Origin: Spirodela intermedia
Taxonomy: Eukaryota > Streptophyta > Magnoliopsida > Alismatales > Araceae
Reading direction: 5' to 3'
Assembly (NCBI GenBank): GCA_902729315.2
Contig: LR746271.1
Coordinates: forward strand, 1,265,501-1,329,500
DNA: 64,000 nucleotides
Positions 13,501 through 25,400 of this stretch are shown here, piece after piece. Numbering within the stretch: position 1 is the first letter of the stretch; the number at the start of each line of letters is the position of its first letter. The position numbers and the translations under genes were made by a program. A model generated the notes under the pieces. That model was not told the DNA's origin. It saw nothing but the letters and a program-made list of their open reading frames with translations, and searched no databases.

Positions 13501-16500
13501 CTTTGATTACGACAGCATCATAATTGTTGTATTCACTTGTCTTTATTTTTTGTCCATGAGATTTGGTTCGAAAAGTCAAACCCTAGAAATTATAAAACAA
13601 GTCCTTCAGAAACTGCCATATCGGCAAAAATATAATATCGAATCAAACCCTTGATCCTTGGTGTAAAAGTGTCATCCCTTGTACAGGAATCATTGACAAA
13701 CTATCAACACGTGGTCTGGAATAGGAACTAAGGCATGAATAATATTAAATTATGCCTGTTTTAAAGAAGGCTCGGGTTTCCTCAAGTATCAACTACATTT
13801 CTGTTCTTAACCTGTTAAATTAGTTATAGTATTAAAAACCTCAGTAGAGTTTTAACTCAAGTACCCAAAGTTTCCAAATTCTGTGTGCGTATACATCTCC
13901 ACAGTCCAAATTTTTCAAACTCCAAATTCGTAGTGCGTTCAAACTCTACTTAAGGTTGACCTAGCTTTCAATGCATTAAGATCTTTTCTCAATCTTTGCT
14001 AGACAGTCTTTTATATGTGGTTAACTTTATTTTCACATTAGTCCAGTTTTATAGGTATTTGATGTAAGAAGAAGCCTTGTATCGAGAAAGCAAAGCATGG
14101 TGTAAAAGTCCAATTAGCATCTTCTATAAGGTAACTTCTAGGTTAGGTCACTTGGACAGATAAATATGTAGGAAATTAATACCATAATGTCTTACGCATT
14201 GTGTGATTACAACACTCTTCACTACGTTTTATCTTATACAAAAGAAATTGTATTGAAGCCATTCACCCCCTTTAATTGCAGAGCTCATGTTGGAGGCCCT
14301 TTTATACTGGAACTGTCAAAGGCAGAAAGAAACAAGTAAGAACCACTCTATCTCGGAACAAACAAAATGAGCCAAGGATGAAGCCAGACAATTTTTTACT
14401 CAAACATAGAACAAGAAGCAGTCATGGCAGATCCGGTTATGATCCACTTTCTTAATTATTGGAGTACAGAAAAGTTCCTATCGAGAACCAGAGATGGTCA
14501 ATGTTCCTACATCTACATTCGTCCAAAAGATAGGAAATGAATGACAAAGGTGGGCCCTCTCTTCGTGCTAAATCAATTATTTCCAAAGTCAAGAAGAACA
14601 AATAGAATAAAAATCTTCGTTAAAACTGACGCGAAAAGATAATACTAAACTCTGGCTTATCTTTACCTTTCTGTTATCTTCAATATAAGATCTAAGAAGG
14701 TATCGTGCATACTTCTTCTTGTCCTCTTCAGTTGCCACTACATTAATCATACCTTGGCCTATGGCCACACTGCAATCCGGATCAGGACATCGTAACATCA
14801 AACATCCAGGACCATCATTTATAGATGTGCCAATGTAGCCTGCCAAATAAATGTTTTACTCATAAGTTTTTCTCTAGTCAAATCGATGTAAAGTTATGAG
14901 AAGGATGTATGTCCGTATAATTGCACATTGAGCATTTGATACCAAGTAGAGATTCCAGAGAAGGTATCTCGGAACAGAAATCAGAGGTCTAAATAACTTC
15001 TATGGTGAAATAGAAAATAGGGGAAATCAAAAACTAATCAGAAAAGAAATGTATTGATACGAAAATCCAGAATCAACAGTGTTGGGCCAATCACGTTAGT
15101 AATATGTTTCTTTTCTGGCCTATATGAACGCGGGAAAAGTCTTATAAAATAATAAAAAGAAAGCTGGATCTAATAGCCCGTCTTAATGATCGAACAATAA
15201 AGACAATATCTGGATCTCTGTAGAGCTTCAGTCAATTCAAGTTGGAGCAGGGAAACAAAATAAACTTAAAACTAGAAATTGACATCACCCATTGGTTCCA
15301 AACTAAAGTAATGTAGCACATACATTCCACCCCCCAATGATGTTTAAAGAAGGAACGGGTTTACAGATTAGTCATCAGTTTTGGCAATGGTCATATGATA
15401 TCTTCGGACTAATTGACAAGTTTCCTAAATGATGTGTAGATCACTTCATCTGTTCCTAAATATAAACTTTGATTTACTGATTCCCATCTTACCTTTCAAC
15501 AGGCCATTGGAACCTATCACTACCACAATCATGTTGCAAATGGATAAACAAAACAAGTCACAGGAAGCAATTCAAAAACAAAAATAAGATATATCAGAAT
15601 AAATCACGGAAATTTCTTCATATCCACAGAGATGATTCAGCAAAAGCAGAAGTTAAAAGCATCTTAGCCTCCACAAATGCATATGAAATATCGGTACTCT
15701 AAATGGAAGGGAAATGATTTCAGATCAACAGTGATGGAAACAAACCTTCCCAGCATGAATTACAAAAATGATGGCCACATGCAGCAGATCTCATCCTATT
15801 ACACGGGTACACCTCGAAGCAAATTCCACATGTCATCTACCAAAAGCAACATATACACAGTTGAGACAAATCATAGAAAGCCGTGTATAAAAAAAAGTAC
15901 AATGAGAATGAAAAAAACCTAAATTTCTAAAAAAAAAATAACAAGAAATTTTAATGCCCACCAGGAAAATTCCTCTGTCAGAAACTAAGCAGATATGACA
16001 GATAATATGAGGGACTTACTTCCCTACTTCTTGGCATTTCTATGGGCTTCTCCAACAATCCAACTGCTTTTCGAACACTTTCTTCATCTGCAAACCATTC
16101 ATCGTGCACCCTATTTACACTCCTGTGCAGTAAAACGATGACAAATAAATAAGATCACCATGGATAACAAATTACCACTAGAGTCGGTAGATAAAACAAA
16201 TGACCGGCATTGCAATAAGTTTATTTTAAGAAAAATAAAAAGTAACTACAGAGAACTGATAGTAAATTAGATATAAAAACAGTTTGCTCTCCTTCCAAAC
16301 CAATCAAAGAAATTTCTCGTATGTGCCAGTAAGCCAGTATTTGAATCCATACAAGCGTATTTTTCTTATGAGCGACAAAGATTTAAATAGGTTGCATTGA
16401 ACTAGAGCTAGAAAATTCCAGCGACCAACCCGATCTCTCTTAACTGGATCATAGGCAATCCACATTACCTAACTTGAAAAATTCTGAACATATCGGTGGT

Positions 16501-18036
16501 TATGCATACAAGTGTACTTATGATTAGGGTAAGACCACCTAATAACAGTTTTCAGGTTTCTTTAGGGCTTGCCTAGGATTTCCCCAATAACTTTTAGAAG
16601 TACATGCTCATGCACAATCAGTTCTCGAGCTTGACTGGACTAGGGCCAATTATAAATACTTTGACTTCAATCCAGGGAAAATTTAACCGATTAATTATGA
16701 ATTTGAGCCACGGAGAATTGATCCATGGCCTGACAGAAACAACTAAGTTCCAACCCGACAGGGATCACATGGAAAGAGATACATGAAACCTATACTGCAT
16801 CCAAACATCTATTCATCCGCAGGTATCACTCCAATCTAGGAGGTGGGATAAGGATATCTAATTAGCCTTTGATTTAAGCACCACTGAATAAGAGGGGAAG
16901 ATGACAAGTTGGTGTAGTTGAGCATGCTTAGAGACAAAAAAAAAATTCAATAAAAATCAGAAAATCAATCTTTTGGGATGGCATTTTTCTGCAATAGGAA
17001 TGCTGAGCATGTGCTGCTCTTTCACAATTCTCGTGCAGAGGTTATTTCTGGACTTTAACTGACACTAGAAATTTTAATCGGATGATCCTCCATCCACTAA
17101 ATAAACCATTTTATAGCGAAGTGTAATGTTAAGGATAAGGATTCACTACACAACAATTTAGGAGATGGAGTATAATATAGGAAATGAAGAGTGTTGTTAA
17201 AAATGAAAAAGAAATCCCATAAATGGATTTTTTTTAATCCAATAAACTCAATAACCAAATGAATTGATGAAGAACGAAAATTCGATTTCCCGGAAGAAGG
17301 AGCACAATAAGCCAGTACCACTTGGATAAAGCATACCATTTATAATGGCGAAGAAGTATGCAGGCATCGTCTCTAGACATTGAGAGCACTTGAGATACCC
17401 TATTTATGTCCTCCATTTGAAGACGAATTATATCATGTTCACCTAAGATGGTATAGTTCTGCAAAAGAAATGGTAAATATTAATTATATTCGATGAAAAA
17501 GTAATAACAAGTCAAGAATCGTACAAAAACATAGATGTCACAAGATTAACTACTCGCACCCTTTGAAGACAGTGAATCCATCAAGAACAAAACTTAACCG
17601 TAATTTCCTATCCCCAAGGGCTTTGGTCCGACTAATTTCCAAGGGAATTTAAATTAAATTATTTTGCACTTAAGCCATCATCTGCTTCAAAGCGAAAACA
17701 AAACTGGGCCCTCGCCAAAAGAAAGAAGCAAATTAAAGCAAACACAGAAATCGTCAAGTTCTCCGGTAAGTAGGATGATTTCTTGCCAAAGATAATCGGG
17801 AATAGTTGCCTTTCTAAAGGCCGAAAGTTAAGCATGATAGAAGGAGAGGAAATCATCGGCAGAATGGAAGGCACAGATTGGGAAAGCTCCCACTAATTGA
17901 TTCCCACCTGATGCCGGTGGTAGATGATGTCGTCAGAGTCGTCGGAGTCATTCTCCACGAATCCGTAGTCGGCATCCCCTTCGTCGCTCTCCATCCCCGT
18001 CCCCCCACTGTGGAAATCGTCGTCCTCCGAGTCCAT
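7508..18036 (-). CDS. ARI: ARIADNE-type RBR E3 ubiquitin ligase, complete copy
   Basis: Fifteen exons encode 593 aa: 17908-18036, 17319-17458, 16020-16122, 15746-15836, 14667-14839, 12877-12981, 12675-12763, 10516-10623, 10349-10439, 10171-10260, 10028-10075, 8691-8762, 8507-8606, 8297-8423 and 7508-7823. All joins keep frame. Domains in order: acidic N-terminus (residues 1-43); RING1 starting C127/C130 and including C144, H146, C149 and C152; IBR across exons 6-7 (TKWCPAPGC ... FCWN); RING2 with CPKCKRP at about 285-291 and the ubiquitin-accepting cysteine C298 in NQGCMH; the helical Ariadne domain (about 320-495); and a RanBP2-type zinc finger at about 559-583 with the pattern C-x2-C-x10-C-x2-C. 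The length and this C-terminal finger fit the ARI7/ARI8 subgroup. It acts as a RING/HECT-hybrid ligase, probably in nucleus and cytosol. Every key residue checked is present, so the gene looks functional. Intron 11 holds a degenerate minisatellite. Confidence 0.93.
8990..9842. repeat. Degenerate minisatellite in ARIADNE intron 11
   Basis: Recurrent words such as TTTATAGAAAAC (9,119, 9,167, 9,446 and diverged forms), CCCATCAAT, TTCCCTCTTTCCATTT and CTTCTCA..TTACT recur in the same order, giving several diverged copies of a unit of roughly 150-190 bp. The array ends at a run of about 20 A's at 9,823-9,842. No protein is encoded. Confidence 0.6.
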
Positions 18037-18225
18037 CACCACCCCCCTAACAATCCCCCTCCCCACACGTAATCGGCCTTCTCCAAGAAAATCTTCAGCC
18101 CGGCAGGAACGCGGCGACACAGCCGAGGCTGATTAACCGACGGATTCTGAATTCATCCCCGAATAAAGGTTCATAGTTCGGAGGAAATCAATCCGCGCAT
18201 CAACACATGCTTAACGTCGTCTGAG

Positions 18226-18266
<41 letters not shown>

Positions 18267-18640
18267 GAAGGCAGAGAGAGAAAGGTGGCCGTCAAAGAAG
18301 CGCGACATTTCGGGCAATAACAATGCTTCTTACTGTTCGGACAGACACTAGACCGCCAAATACGGAGCTTGTCTCAGTGCACAGAGCAACGGGCCGGGCC
18401 ACCATGGGACGAGCGGTACCCGGCCCATTTTTACCTATCCCTAAAATGGAAAGTTCTATAGACGTGGTGAGATCTGCCGAAAGGTGTCAGAACGGAGGGG
18501 GTTGCTGTCCGCTGGGGGCCCCAATCACGCCATCAGCGCAACCCAGCACGAGGAACCCGCCGTCGAGTCTTCTCTTCAACCGTTTCCTCCACATCTCCAC
18601 CGGTCAGTCTCTCCCTCACGTTCAACGGAGAGGCTGCGCC
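13699..18640. repeat. Right unit of the tandem duplication (part matching 1-4,390)
   Basis: This is the counterpart of the left window edge. It covers ARIADNE exons 5 to 1, their introns and about 600 bp of upstream flank. Intron sequence is alignable by eye with many small indels, so the duplication is not very recent but not ancient either. Confidence 0.85.
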
Positions 18641-18650
18641 GATTAGAGTA
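18037..18650 (-). promoter_or_regulatory. 5' flank of complete ARIADNE copy with GA/CT tract
   Basis: This region is homologous to 3,826-4,390. A GA tract at about 18,229-18,260 (CT on the sense strand) lies about 190 bp upstream of the start codon, and further up are GGGCC-type motifs near 18,390-18,425. It is longer than the tract of the left copy. Confidence 0.45.
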
Positions 18651-19187
18651 GAGCCGAATGGCGTTCCCCTTGCCCACACTGGTGGAAGGTAGCGCGTGGA
18701 GTAGGCCCACTGTGATGATTTCGGTATGTAGGGTGTGGAACTGCATCACTTGCATGAGTGCGACACTATGGTCTCATGTGCACGCGCATGATATCTGTGC
18801 ATTGACATGGCATAATGCTGCGTGGCAACAATGGTGGGTAAGTGTTGGGGGTGTGTAGAGGCAAATACATATGGTATGGTCACTGCCAAGTCATAGTGAG
18901 GGTCATAACACGTTAGGCCGTTGGTTATAAGAGAGGTAAGATGGATTGTAGGTCATTTGAGGGTTAAGTAGGGATAATTAGGTCAAAGTCGTACGAGGGA
19001 GAATGGGGGTTATTAGGGTTAGGATGGGGTGAGAGAAGGTGAGGAATAAATGCATAAGTCTATACCATAGATGAACAATCAAGTAATATCATATTTCGTA
19101 GAATTCACTTTTCTTGAAGAGTGCGAGTCCACTTTGTGTGACACTTTTGCGAGGTTGATTAGATCTTAAACCCTGTTGCGACTCTAT

Positions 19188-19330
19188 GTGTCATAGGAGC
19201 CTTGGTGCACCAGCCATGAGTTGAGCCTCTTATGGCCTCTAACTCGTAGCTACTCCGCGTGACGGTTGGTAGTTAGGGAATGGCGTCCGACCACCGGGTG
19301 TCATAAGGGCCTTAGCGCACCAGCCGCGCC
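19188..19330. repeat. Two copies of a ~33-bp motif about 110 bp apart
   Basis: A block beginning GTGTCATAGGAGCCTTGG at 19,188 recurs with a few changes at 19,298. Both run into a CACCAGCC segment. Function is unknown. Confidence 0.5.
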
Positions 19331-19607
19331 ACGCTCGACGCTGGCGCAAGCCGCCGCGAGCTGCGTGGGGGCGGCGGCGTGCCGGACGGGCGCGTGAGGC
19401 CGTGAACGGGAGGTGGCAACGGCCCGTATCGCGCGCGTTGCAACACAAAAGAAAGGGAGGAGATTTGTGATGATTTTGATATTTTTTCTATTAGGTAATC
19501 CATTATCCTTATGCATGAAAATAATTAATTCCGTTGTTATAGTTGGACTGTACTATGGATTATCTCTTCCTTCTTCGAGCTTGGGTTATGGAAGAAGGAA
19601 CCGAAAA

Positions 19608-19726
19608 GCACCACGGTGCTGCGCTGCGCGTTGCCACCAACGTTGTGCATGGCGGCGTGGCGCCCGTCCACGTTGGCCACTGCCGCGCGCGCCACGGTGC
19701 CGCGCTGCGCGTAGCCGCTCACGTTA
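19608..19726. repeat. GC-rich tandem repeat, period 81 bp
   Basis: A 38-bp block starting GCACCACGGTGCTGCGCTGC at 19,608 recurs at 19,689 with scattered changes. The interval between is also GC-rich. Confidence 0.55.
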
Positions 19727-19818
19727 AGTGTGGTGTGTTGGCGGCATGGTGCGCGTCTGGATGGGGCACAGCGGGTAAGAGTTTCCCAGGTGGAGAGGCA
19801 ACCAGGCGTCGGCATGTT

Positions 19819-19848
19819 ATGGTCAAGGTTCGAGGAAACCTTGACCAT
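19819..19848. terminator. Perfect 12-bp inverted repeat downstream of GPX
   Basis: The arms ATGGTCAAGGTT and AACCTTGACCAT are separated by 6 nt. The hairpin lies about 150-180 nt beyond the GPX stop codon (20,001), where the 3' untranslated region or cleavage site is expected. A role in 3' end formation or mRNA stability is only inference; it could be a relic of a mobile element. Confidence 0.4.
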
Positions 19849-20000
19849 CCTTCGGGGGGGTGGGAAGGGTAGAGAAGTGATTCCCAAGGGATCATTGAAG
19901 CTTCTTCGTACATACACACTGGTCGGACTCTTCATGGAGAAGAAACCCTTTATTCAAGCAGACAAGCGACTATTCCTCTGGACTTCTCACCCAGCCGTCA

Positions 20001-20128
20001 TCACGCCTCCAGAAGTCTCTTGATGTCCTTCTGCAAGACGAACAACACGAACAGCACCGATCAAATTCGGACACAGATATATACATAGAGATCATAGAGA
20101 GAGGGAGAGCGGGAGAGAGGGAGAGAGG

Positions 20129-20178
<50 letters not shown>

Positions 20179-21844
20179 AGGGGCGTATCTCTACCTTGCC
20201 CGTCTTGTCGACCAGGAACTTGGTGAAGTTCCACTTGATGCTGTCGCCGAGGAGCCCGCCCTTCTGGAATTTCAAGAACTTGTAGAGGGGAGTTGCGTTC
20301 TTGCCGTTCACTTCAACCTGTATATGTGAGCCATCCAATATGAGAATTTCCATTTCGATCTCAAAACCGGCCAAGAAATTGAAACCAGAGAGATCAGGCT
20401 CTTTGATGTCTCTAATCAGCTCCTCTCTCTCCGTGTCCATCAATTAGGATCAGTGTTACGTGAAGCTGAAATACTTTCAGAGCCATCATCTCAAGAGGAA
20501 ATATCACATTGGTCAACTAGAGGCTGAAGCTTCAATGGCGGGTAAATGGGTTTGAACATCATTGCACACAAAAAAAACCTTCAATAACGTTCAAAGACCA
20601 ATCTAGGCTTCACCCCCTAGATTGGTCTTATACAGTCATGGGGTATCACTAAAACCTGTGATAAACAATGGATAGAATATGGGTATCAACGGGACCGCCC
20701 AGGAAAGATGATCTTGATGATTTGATCAAACATAGACCTTTTAAAGTGGAAAGTCAAAGAATCTCAAAGACATGTTCTTAAAAAGAGGTTGAAATATTCT
20801 TAAAAAGAGTTTATTCTCTCTTTTTTTCTTTTCTGGATGTTGTCGCCACTTAAAAAGAGTTGTAAATCGCTACTTACTTTGTCAAAGATGGGGAATTCCG
20901 CTTTGAATATTGTACAGACTGTTTCCTGGATTTCCTCATTGCTTCCCGATTCTTGACTCCCGAATTGGTTGCAAGGGAATGCCAATATTTCAAGCCCTAA
21001 AATTTTTTTATGGGAATTAGTTATTATGATCGATCATAAAATAAAAATGAAGGCGGCCAACGTGGGAAACAATAAGAAAGATCATAGCACGAACCTTGAT
21101 CTTTATAAGTTTTATACAAAACGTTCAATTCCTTGTAGTTCGAATGGGTCAATCCACTGCCAAACCAAAAAGAAACTCTTAGCAGATAACCACATTTAAA
21201 GAGGGGATCCTTCTAACGGGGATGATTTCAATTATGAGCGTCTACAATTGATCAGAGAGAAAAATGAGGCAGAGTTCACATATGATGCCATCTATTTTAA
21301 GTAGAAACACAATCAAGAAGCCAATTCTAGGACGAGATCAAATTCTGGTCCCTTAAAAATGTAATTTCCTCAGTGAACGGAGTACCATTTAGATGCGACG
21401 TTGACAATGAGGAGAACCTTTCCGCTGTAGGTGCCAAGGCTCACATCCTCGCCACGAATGTCCTGCGAACAACCATGATTCGATTCGTATAAAAGATCTT
21501 CGTCTCAACCCGAAGGCCATAGCACCATTAACTAGGGTTCCGCAATCGTGAAACTAGGATCCAAGAAATCTGCGGACGTTTTCAAACTTTCCGCGAAGAA
21601 CATCCATTAGTAATTACAGCAGGACCTGTGGAACTCCATGACCGATTACGGGGATGGGGAGAAAAAGCAGCAAATCGAGGACCAGAACAAGGGAGAATAC
21701 CTTAACGGTGAGGTCGTAGATGCTGCTGGGCAGTCCCTCCGCCATTTCACCCCCAGGAAGCGAAATCAGGCTCTGGCAGTGGAAGAGGAGAACAGCGAGG
21801 CTCAGAAACAGGGAGGAATAGAAAAGACTGTGGAGTCCGGGCAT
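20001..21844 (-). CDS. GPX: GPX3-like thioredoxin-dependent glutathione peroxidase, C-terminal block lost
   Basis: Exons are 21701-21844, 21386-21462, 21095-21156, 20878-20996, 20195-20317 and 20001-20030, in frame, giving 184 aa as modelled. The start is the first ATG (21844). The N-terminus has a hydrophobic stretch (about residues 5-22), a signal or signal-anchor like Arabidopsis GPX3, a secretory-pathway peroxide scavenger and sensor. Peroxidatic Cys74 lies in [13 protein letters not shown], Gln109 in FGSQE, and Trp163-Asn164 in KWNFTKF; Cys122 ([11 protein letters not shown]) is the resolving cysteine. Exon 5 stops after DKTGK, and the last exon reads KDIKRLLEA. The usual 15 or so residues between them (the VVxRYAPTTSPLSI region of the family) are missing: the corresponding DNA shows a shifted remnant that runs into a CT microsatellite (minus strand). 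Either a new splice donor bypasses it or the gene is a recent pseudogene. The catalytic residues are intact. Confidence 0.85.
20100..20175. repeat. GA/CT microsatellite at the end of GPX exon 5
   Basis: An imperfect then perfect GA tract (CT on the GPX sense strand) occupies the place where family members encode the last residues before their final intron. It begins 20 nt after the GT that follows codon GGC-AAG. Confidence 0.85.
20595..20628. repeat. Perfect 13-bp inverted repeat in GPX intron 4
   Basis: AGACCAATCTAGG and CCTAGATTGGTCT are separated by 8 nt within the intron between exons 20878-20996 and 20195-20317. It could be a relic of a foldback element or simply an intronic stem-loop. 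Confidence 0.5.
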
Positions 21845-22200
21845 TTGCACAGGAGGTTTGTAGCTGCCGGCAAGGGTAATCTACTGCAATTTGATGCCTA
21901 GTGGGAGACGATCCCGCTGCTTTGTGTGGGGGCAGAAGTAGAGACGTAGACGAACCGGAAGCCGTCAGACGAGTTGCAGAAGACCCGGAAAGAACGAATA
22001 ATGAGAAAATGCACGCACCGGAGAAATCCCAGCCGCCACTGTTGAGTTTGACCGCTGTGGGCCCCACAGAGAACCGATGCGCCAATAGGGCCCACTTGGA
22101 CCAATTTGTGCGAGTGCCCATTAATCCTAGCGGGGCCCACCATTAGGGCTGACATATAGTCGGGCCCAGAGATTCGGCACTGGCCAATGCCCATAACATT
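21845..22200 (-). promoter_or_regulatory. GPX promoter region with GGGCCC-type (site II) cluster
   Basis: Four GGGCCC/TGGGCC-type motifs lie at about 22,057, 22,087, 22,131 and 22,161, some 210-325 bp upstream of the GPX start. Such site II elements bind TCP factors and are frequent in plant housekeeping promoters. The rest of the gap to 22,445 holds the 3' flank of BIO2. Confidence 0.45.
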
Positions 22201-22445
22201 AACTCCTCTGGGAATAACGGGCCTGGCTAGCCCGATACCCCTACTTGAGGCACTTAACCGCCCGTAAGAGAGTAACTGTGGCGATAATAGTTTGTTAGCA
22301 TTCTAATAAACTATTAGACCAAATTTAGAAGATAACAGGAGAAAATGATCACCGGGTTTTCCTGCCTATTCTAGTAAGTGCTTCCCCTCCCCGCTCTCCC
22401 GCCAAGTACGTTTATTGTGAGGTTCACAGCCTACCTTGGAGGGTC

Positions 22446-25400
22446 TTAACCAGAGCTGGAAGCCACCGCCAGCTCTTGACTCTCCGCCGCCATCTCCGGT
22501 GGCTGCTCCGAGAAGCTGGGGGCTTTTGGGGTAAGCCCGAGGACCTTGAACATCAGCCGGTCAGCGTCGAAGTCATTGTTGGCGGTGGTGAGCAGCTTCT
22601 CTCCCGTAAAGATGGAGTTGGCGCCCGCCAAGAAGCACAGGGCCTGCTCGGGCATGGAGAAGCGCACGCGGCCCGCAGAGAGTCGCACCATCGCCTGTGG
22701 CATCACGATGCGCGCCGTGGCGATCATCCGGATCATCTCCCAGATTTCAACCGGCTGAAATCAAAATTAATTACACATTTTTCCAAGGAGAATTTGTGTT
22801 AGATTTATGGCTCTTAAGACAAAGAATAGAGGGTCGATCGCCAACAATACGGGGTCTGAATGAAGCCGGTTCAGAAAGAAAACTATAATTTATAGAATAA
22901 TAAATCTTTTAGGGATCAATCTATGCTTTAGGATGTCAGGAATTGAACGTATTCCCGGAATTTTCTTGCTGGCTGGAGAGAGAGAGAGAGAGGAGAGAGA
23001 AGTTACCTTCTAATCTTGAAGGGGAAGTAATAAATATTTTAGGGATCAATATATGGTTTATGATGTCAGGAATTGAACATATTCCAGGAATTTTCTTGGT
23101 GGCTGGGGAGAGAGAGAGAGAGAGAGAGAGAGAGGTTACCTTCTGATCTTGAAGGGGAGTGCCCTTAACTGGTACGAGTGCATTGATGGGAACGCTCTCC
23201 GGATGAGCAGGGAGGGTGGCCAGTGTGTGCAGAAGTCCAACCCGGTCTTCTTCTGCTTCTCCGAGACCGATTATTCCCCCTGTAGAGGCCGAGTTGCGGG
23301 TCATTCCATGTAGAAAACTGAAACGATTCATTCCAATTCTGTTTCCCGGTCAAATTCCCAGGTTTTATGACTTGAATATATCCCCTGTTGAGAACATGAA
23401 CGTATATAGCAACTTGTTGACTTTATGAAAACACTAGTGTTTTTCACTGTATGAACCAACAACCTGAAAGTTTGACCTGGAAGAAGAGAAGCACATTCAC
23501 TGGGTTGACCTGGACAATAGGCCCAGTCAACGAAAATTAAAATGATTCTAGACCCACAACTTTGCTAAATAAATACGAGAAAAAGGAAAAAGTATGAATA
23601 ACAGGAGAGAGATGGTTCCCAAAGTCCCGGTCAGGGTTCTTCAGTAAGGAGAATAAGCTCAAGAAATCTACCTGAACAGATGCTTATTCCCGCCTCACGA
23701 ACAAACTGGAGAGTTTCCAGCCTCTCATCATAGGACCTTGTGGTTATAATGTTGGGATAATACTCCCTCGAGGTGTCAAGGTTGTGATTGTATGCTGTGA
23801 GCCCCGCTTTCTTAAGTTCCGTAGCTTGCTGCTTTTCTAGCATGCCCAGAGTGCAACAAACCTCCATGCCCATCTCCCTGTGTCACTTTTGACGTTTAGA
23901 GAATTATGCAGCACAGTGCACAGGAAAGCTATGGTCATCTTGGAGGCTCCTCCATGAAAGGAAACAATGCTATATACTGCAACAGGCATAGAGAAGCTAA
24001 GTAGGCCTAAACGTACCTTATTTCTTTGACATAGTCAAGGATCTGGTTGAAATTGGTTTTCCTGCCAACTGTGTCTCGCCACGCAGCTCCCATGCAAAAA
24101 CGTGTGCTGCCAGCATCTTTCGCCTGTGTAACATGAGATGAGATTCCTCACTGTAAGGTGAATTGGAACATAACATCATGCGACAGAGCTATATCCAAGA
24201 TGTATCTAAGAAAATAAAATGAAAAGATTACACGAAAAAATAAAAGTTGAATCAATGAGTAAAGCAAAGCAACTAGGTACTATCCGATAAAAATATATAA
24301 TTTAAGGCTGAAATCAGATTCTGAAGGTTATTGGTCATATCCAAAATCTACTTCAGTGGTTACTTGGTCAACTAACATTGCGGCGTTGTTCTAACTGTAA
24401 CGGATTAACACCATAGGTCAATATTTGTTGGATGAAGGTAAAATGATTGGATGCAGGAGGGTAAAGGAAAGTGAAAAACATAAGTTAGAATTATGGCTTT
24501 ACGGGGCTTTGGTGGTTTCGTGGTCCCTAATTGGCCCACTATAATCGGTGATGGATCAGAATTCGTAGTCTATAAGAAACGTGGAAGTGTCCTTTGGTCC
24601 TTATATCTTACTCTACTTCCCTTTCAAGAAAGTGATGGGGCAGATGAAGAGGGAGGAGCTTAAACGTTGCCAGCACACCAATAGCATACCAATCTTAATG
24701 GCAGATGGGACACTGCAGACGGAAGCCAGTGTCAGTCCCACAAATGAATTAGGGATCCCATCGTGCATCTCTCTCTGAATAGGGTAGTAGTGAAAAAAAT
24801 AAAACAAGGACCGGAAGTGAAGAGAGATTTATCGAGCTCCGTGGTACAGTTTGTGGTGAGCCTAAGAAGCATATGTTGTAAGCTTGATCGCAATAGTCAA
24901 ATTGCTTTCAATATGTGAGCTTAAACCTGATTTCAACAAACCTTTTTGGGGTCGTATTTATTCACATCCTTTGTTTTATGTACAAATTTCCTATATGAAA
25001 AACATTTTTTAGGAGTGCAAAATTTGATGATAGTTCTTTTATATATACTTTTTTTGAATAAGGTTACCAGCAGAGTTAGGAAAGCAACCAAAACGGATAC
25101 CAGAGACTATAGTAGTCAAGATCCCGTTGGCTGGTGCATCTAGGAACCAAAACATATTTCCCTCCAACAACAGCTTGCACAACTAGAAAGTAGGTTATGT
25201 GCCACAATCGCTTTATTGGTATACCAAAGTCAACCGGAAGATAAGCCACTTCTTGCTCACAGCGAAGAGTAGTCTCATCCACTGAAAACGATGACCCACA
25301 CACTCTATCATCCATCAAATAGAGCAAAGAATGGCTGAGTGAGCGTGGCATACGATGATCTCTAAAATGTATGAAAAATCTAGATCTTATCGGTTACTTT

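Larger units (their letters stand above)
18651..20000. other. Repeat-rich spacer between ARIADNE and GPX
   Basis: About 1.35 kb with no recognisable gene. The right part is GC-rich with small tandem repeats and a hairpin listed separately. The rightmost 150-200 bp probably serve as the 3' end of the GPX gene. Short reading frames here contain repetitive Ala/Arg/His-rich translations and look like shadows of the GC-rich repeat. Confidence 0.45.

Noticed and set aside
19543..19872. Ala/His/Arg-rich reading frames near 19.5-19.9 kb on both strands
   Set aside because: They arise from GC-rich tandem repeats; no domain or splice structure supports a gene.
25076..25351. Minus-strand 91-codon frame in BIO2 intron 2
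   Set aside because: No recognisable motif and no flanking splice sites that would keep BIO2 in frame. It may be decayed mobile-element sequence but cannot be assigned.
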